From: Lachnospiraceae bacterium
GTDB lineage: Bacteria > Bacillota > Clostridia > Lachnospirales > Lachnospiraceae
Length of the DNA: 64,000 nucleotides
Assembly (NCBI GenBank): GCA_017962825.1
Contig: JAGCUO010000155.1
Span: 1 to 64,000 of the forward strand
Reading direction: 5' to 3'
A model generated the notes under the pieces. The model made no database searches. It was not told the origin of the DNA and was given only the letters and a program-made list of their open reading frames with translations. A program made the translations under genes and the position numbers. Positions 63,599 through 64,000 of this stretch are shown one piece after another (positions within the stretch are counted from its first letter, which is position 1; the number at the start of each line of letters is the position of its first letter).

Positions 63599-63949
63599 AT
63601 GAGTTGTAAGGGCAATTGCAAAAAAGCGGATCTTAAGAACAAGCTTGGACTTGATCTTGATCAGCTCAAGGATTTTGGCGGTTCACAGGCTGCCAGAGTT
63701 GCCGAACTTGCTGCAGCTGCAGGACTCGGTAATCTGATATCAAGACCTTCCGATGATGAGGAAGACGAGAAGAAGTCCCATGCAGGACTTGTTATCCTTG
63801 CCATTATCGGTATTATCGCAATCGGTTGCCTTGTCGGATATGTTATTTATCGTCACTTCTGCCCCGATTATCTCGAGGATTTCGATGACGAGTTCGAAGA
63901 TGACGAATTCGAAGACGATGATTTCTTCGCTGACGAAGCGGACAGCTGA
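63599..63949 (+). CDS. small single-TM acidic protein
   Basis: 116 aa. Cys-containing head (MSCKGNCKKADLKNKLG), one TM helix at about 63-84, and a strongly acidic tail of Asp/Glu/Phe repeats (DDEFEDDEFEDDDFF). AAAGGCGG lies before the ATG. No family recognised with confidence. Confidence 0.7.
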   Translation: MSCKGNCKKADLKNKLGLDLDQLKDFGGSQAARVAELAAAAGLGNLISRPSDDEEDEKKSHAGLVILAIIGIIAIGCLVGYVIYRHFCPDYLEDFDDEFEDDEFEDDDFFADEADS

Positions 63950-63951
63950 TC

Positions 63952-64000
63952 ATGAAGAGAGGCCAGATCGTCGAGGGATTTGCCATAAGCTGTGATTACC
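63952..64000 (+). CDS. start of a further gene, possibly RlmD-type rRNA methyltransferase
   Basis: ATG 2 bp after the previous stop; sixteen codons are visible and read MKRGQIVEGFAISCDY. Many RlmD/TrmA-family 23S rRNA uracil methyltransferases in Clostridia start with a similar MKKGQ-E-G TRAM stretch. Too short to be sure; cut by the window edge. Confidence 0.35.
   Translation, partial: MKRGQIVEGFAISCDY

Overview
The window reads as a chromosomal segment of a Gram-positive, low-to-mid GC Clostridia, most likely a rumen or gut Lachnospiraceae of the Butyrivibrio/Pseudobutyrivibrio type. The grounds are the Asp23-nusB-xseAB-ispA-dxs-tlyA-nadK-argR-recN gene order, lipoprotein signal peptides with a cytoplasmic, monoderm-type gene set, a perfect CIRCE heat-shock operator, an L-box lysine riboswitch, and DUF5717/DUF5716-like proteins that I know mainly from Lachnospiraceae. 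Nearly all genes run on the + strand. I see no rRNA, tRNA, CRISPR, prophage or intact insertion sequence.

Layout. 1-9300: CIRCE-controlled htpG, then a five-gene operon of a 1208-aa repeat-rich protein, a divergent Hsp70/actin-like protein, a TPR-like protein, a 40-aa microprotein and a membrane coiled-coil protein. 9300-9600: a nested inverted-repeat element of 231 bp. 9700-13500: purC, purB and purA as separately promoted genes. 13500-15900: HAD phosphatase, a small membrane protein on the - strand, and an alpha/beta hydrolase placed 5 bp before the ATP synthase operon. 15883-21881: F1Fo ATP synthase with no separate delta gene; the C-terminal domain of delta is fused to the N terminus of alpha. 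21965-25340: DtxR-type regulator with an overlapping ion transporter, and prfC. 25416-34519: the conserved isoprenoid/NAD/recombination operon ending in recN, with no spoIVB-spo0A behind it.

34550-41620: four acidic lipoproteins in an A-B-A-B tandem duplication, plus a fifth Ig-like lipoprotein. 41769-46502: typA, then a lysine riboswitch controlling dapA-dapB and a eukaryote-type hisA. 46701-48437: a degenerate LytM-like membrane protein with a bactofilin, facing a YerC/TrpR-like regulator. 48664-52400: acyltransferase, HTH-AbrB fusion regulator and a pair of radical SAM enzymes. 52476-57225: GGDEF protein, a STAS/RsbW/RsbU partner-switching module and a second ion transporter. 57391-58818: a DUF1836 protein and a two-receiver response regulator broken by one in-frame TAG. 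58950-64000: SPFH/zinc-ribbon and Tim44-like/zinc-ribbon proteins, PcrA helicase, an acidic membrane protein and the first codons of a further gene.

Three palindromic elements with shared TGACA...GGGACGT heads lie at 3' ends of genes (34552, 43602, 48064) and look like one REP-type repeat family, probably doubling as terminators. The strongest candidates for new biology are the delta-alpha ATP synthase fusion, the Hsp70-like five-gene cluster, the nested inverted-repeat element, the eukaryote-type HisA under lysine control, and the interrupted response regulator.
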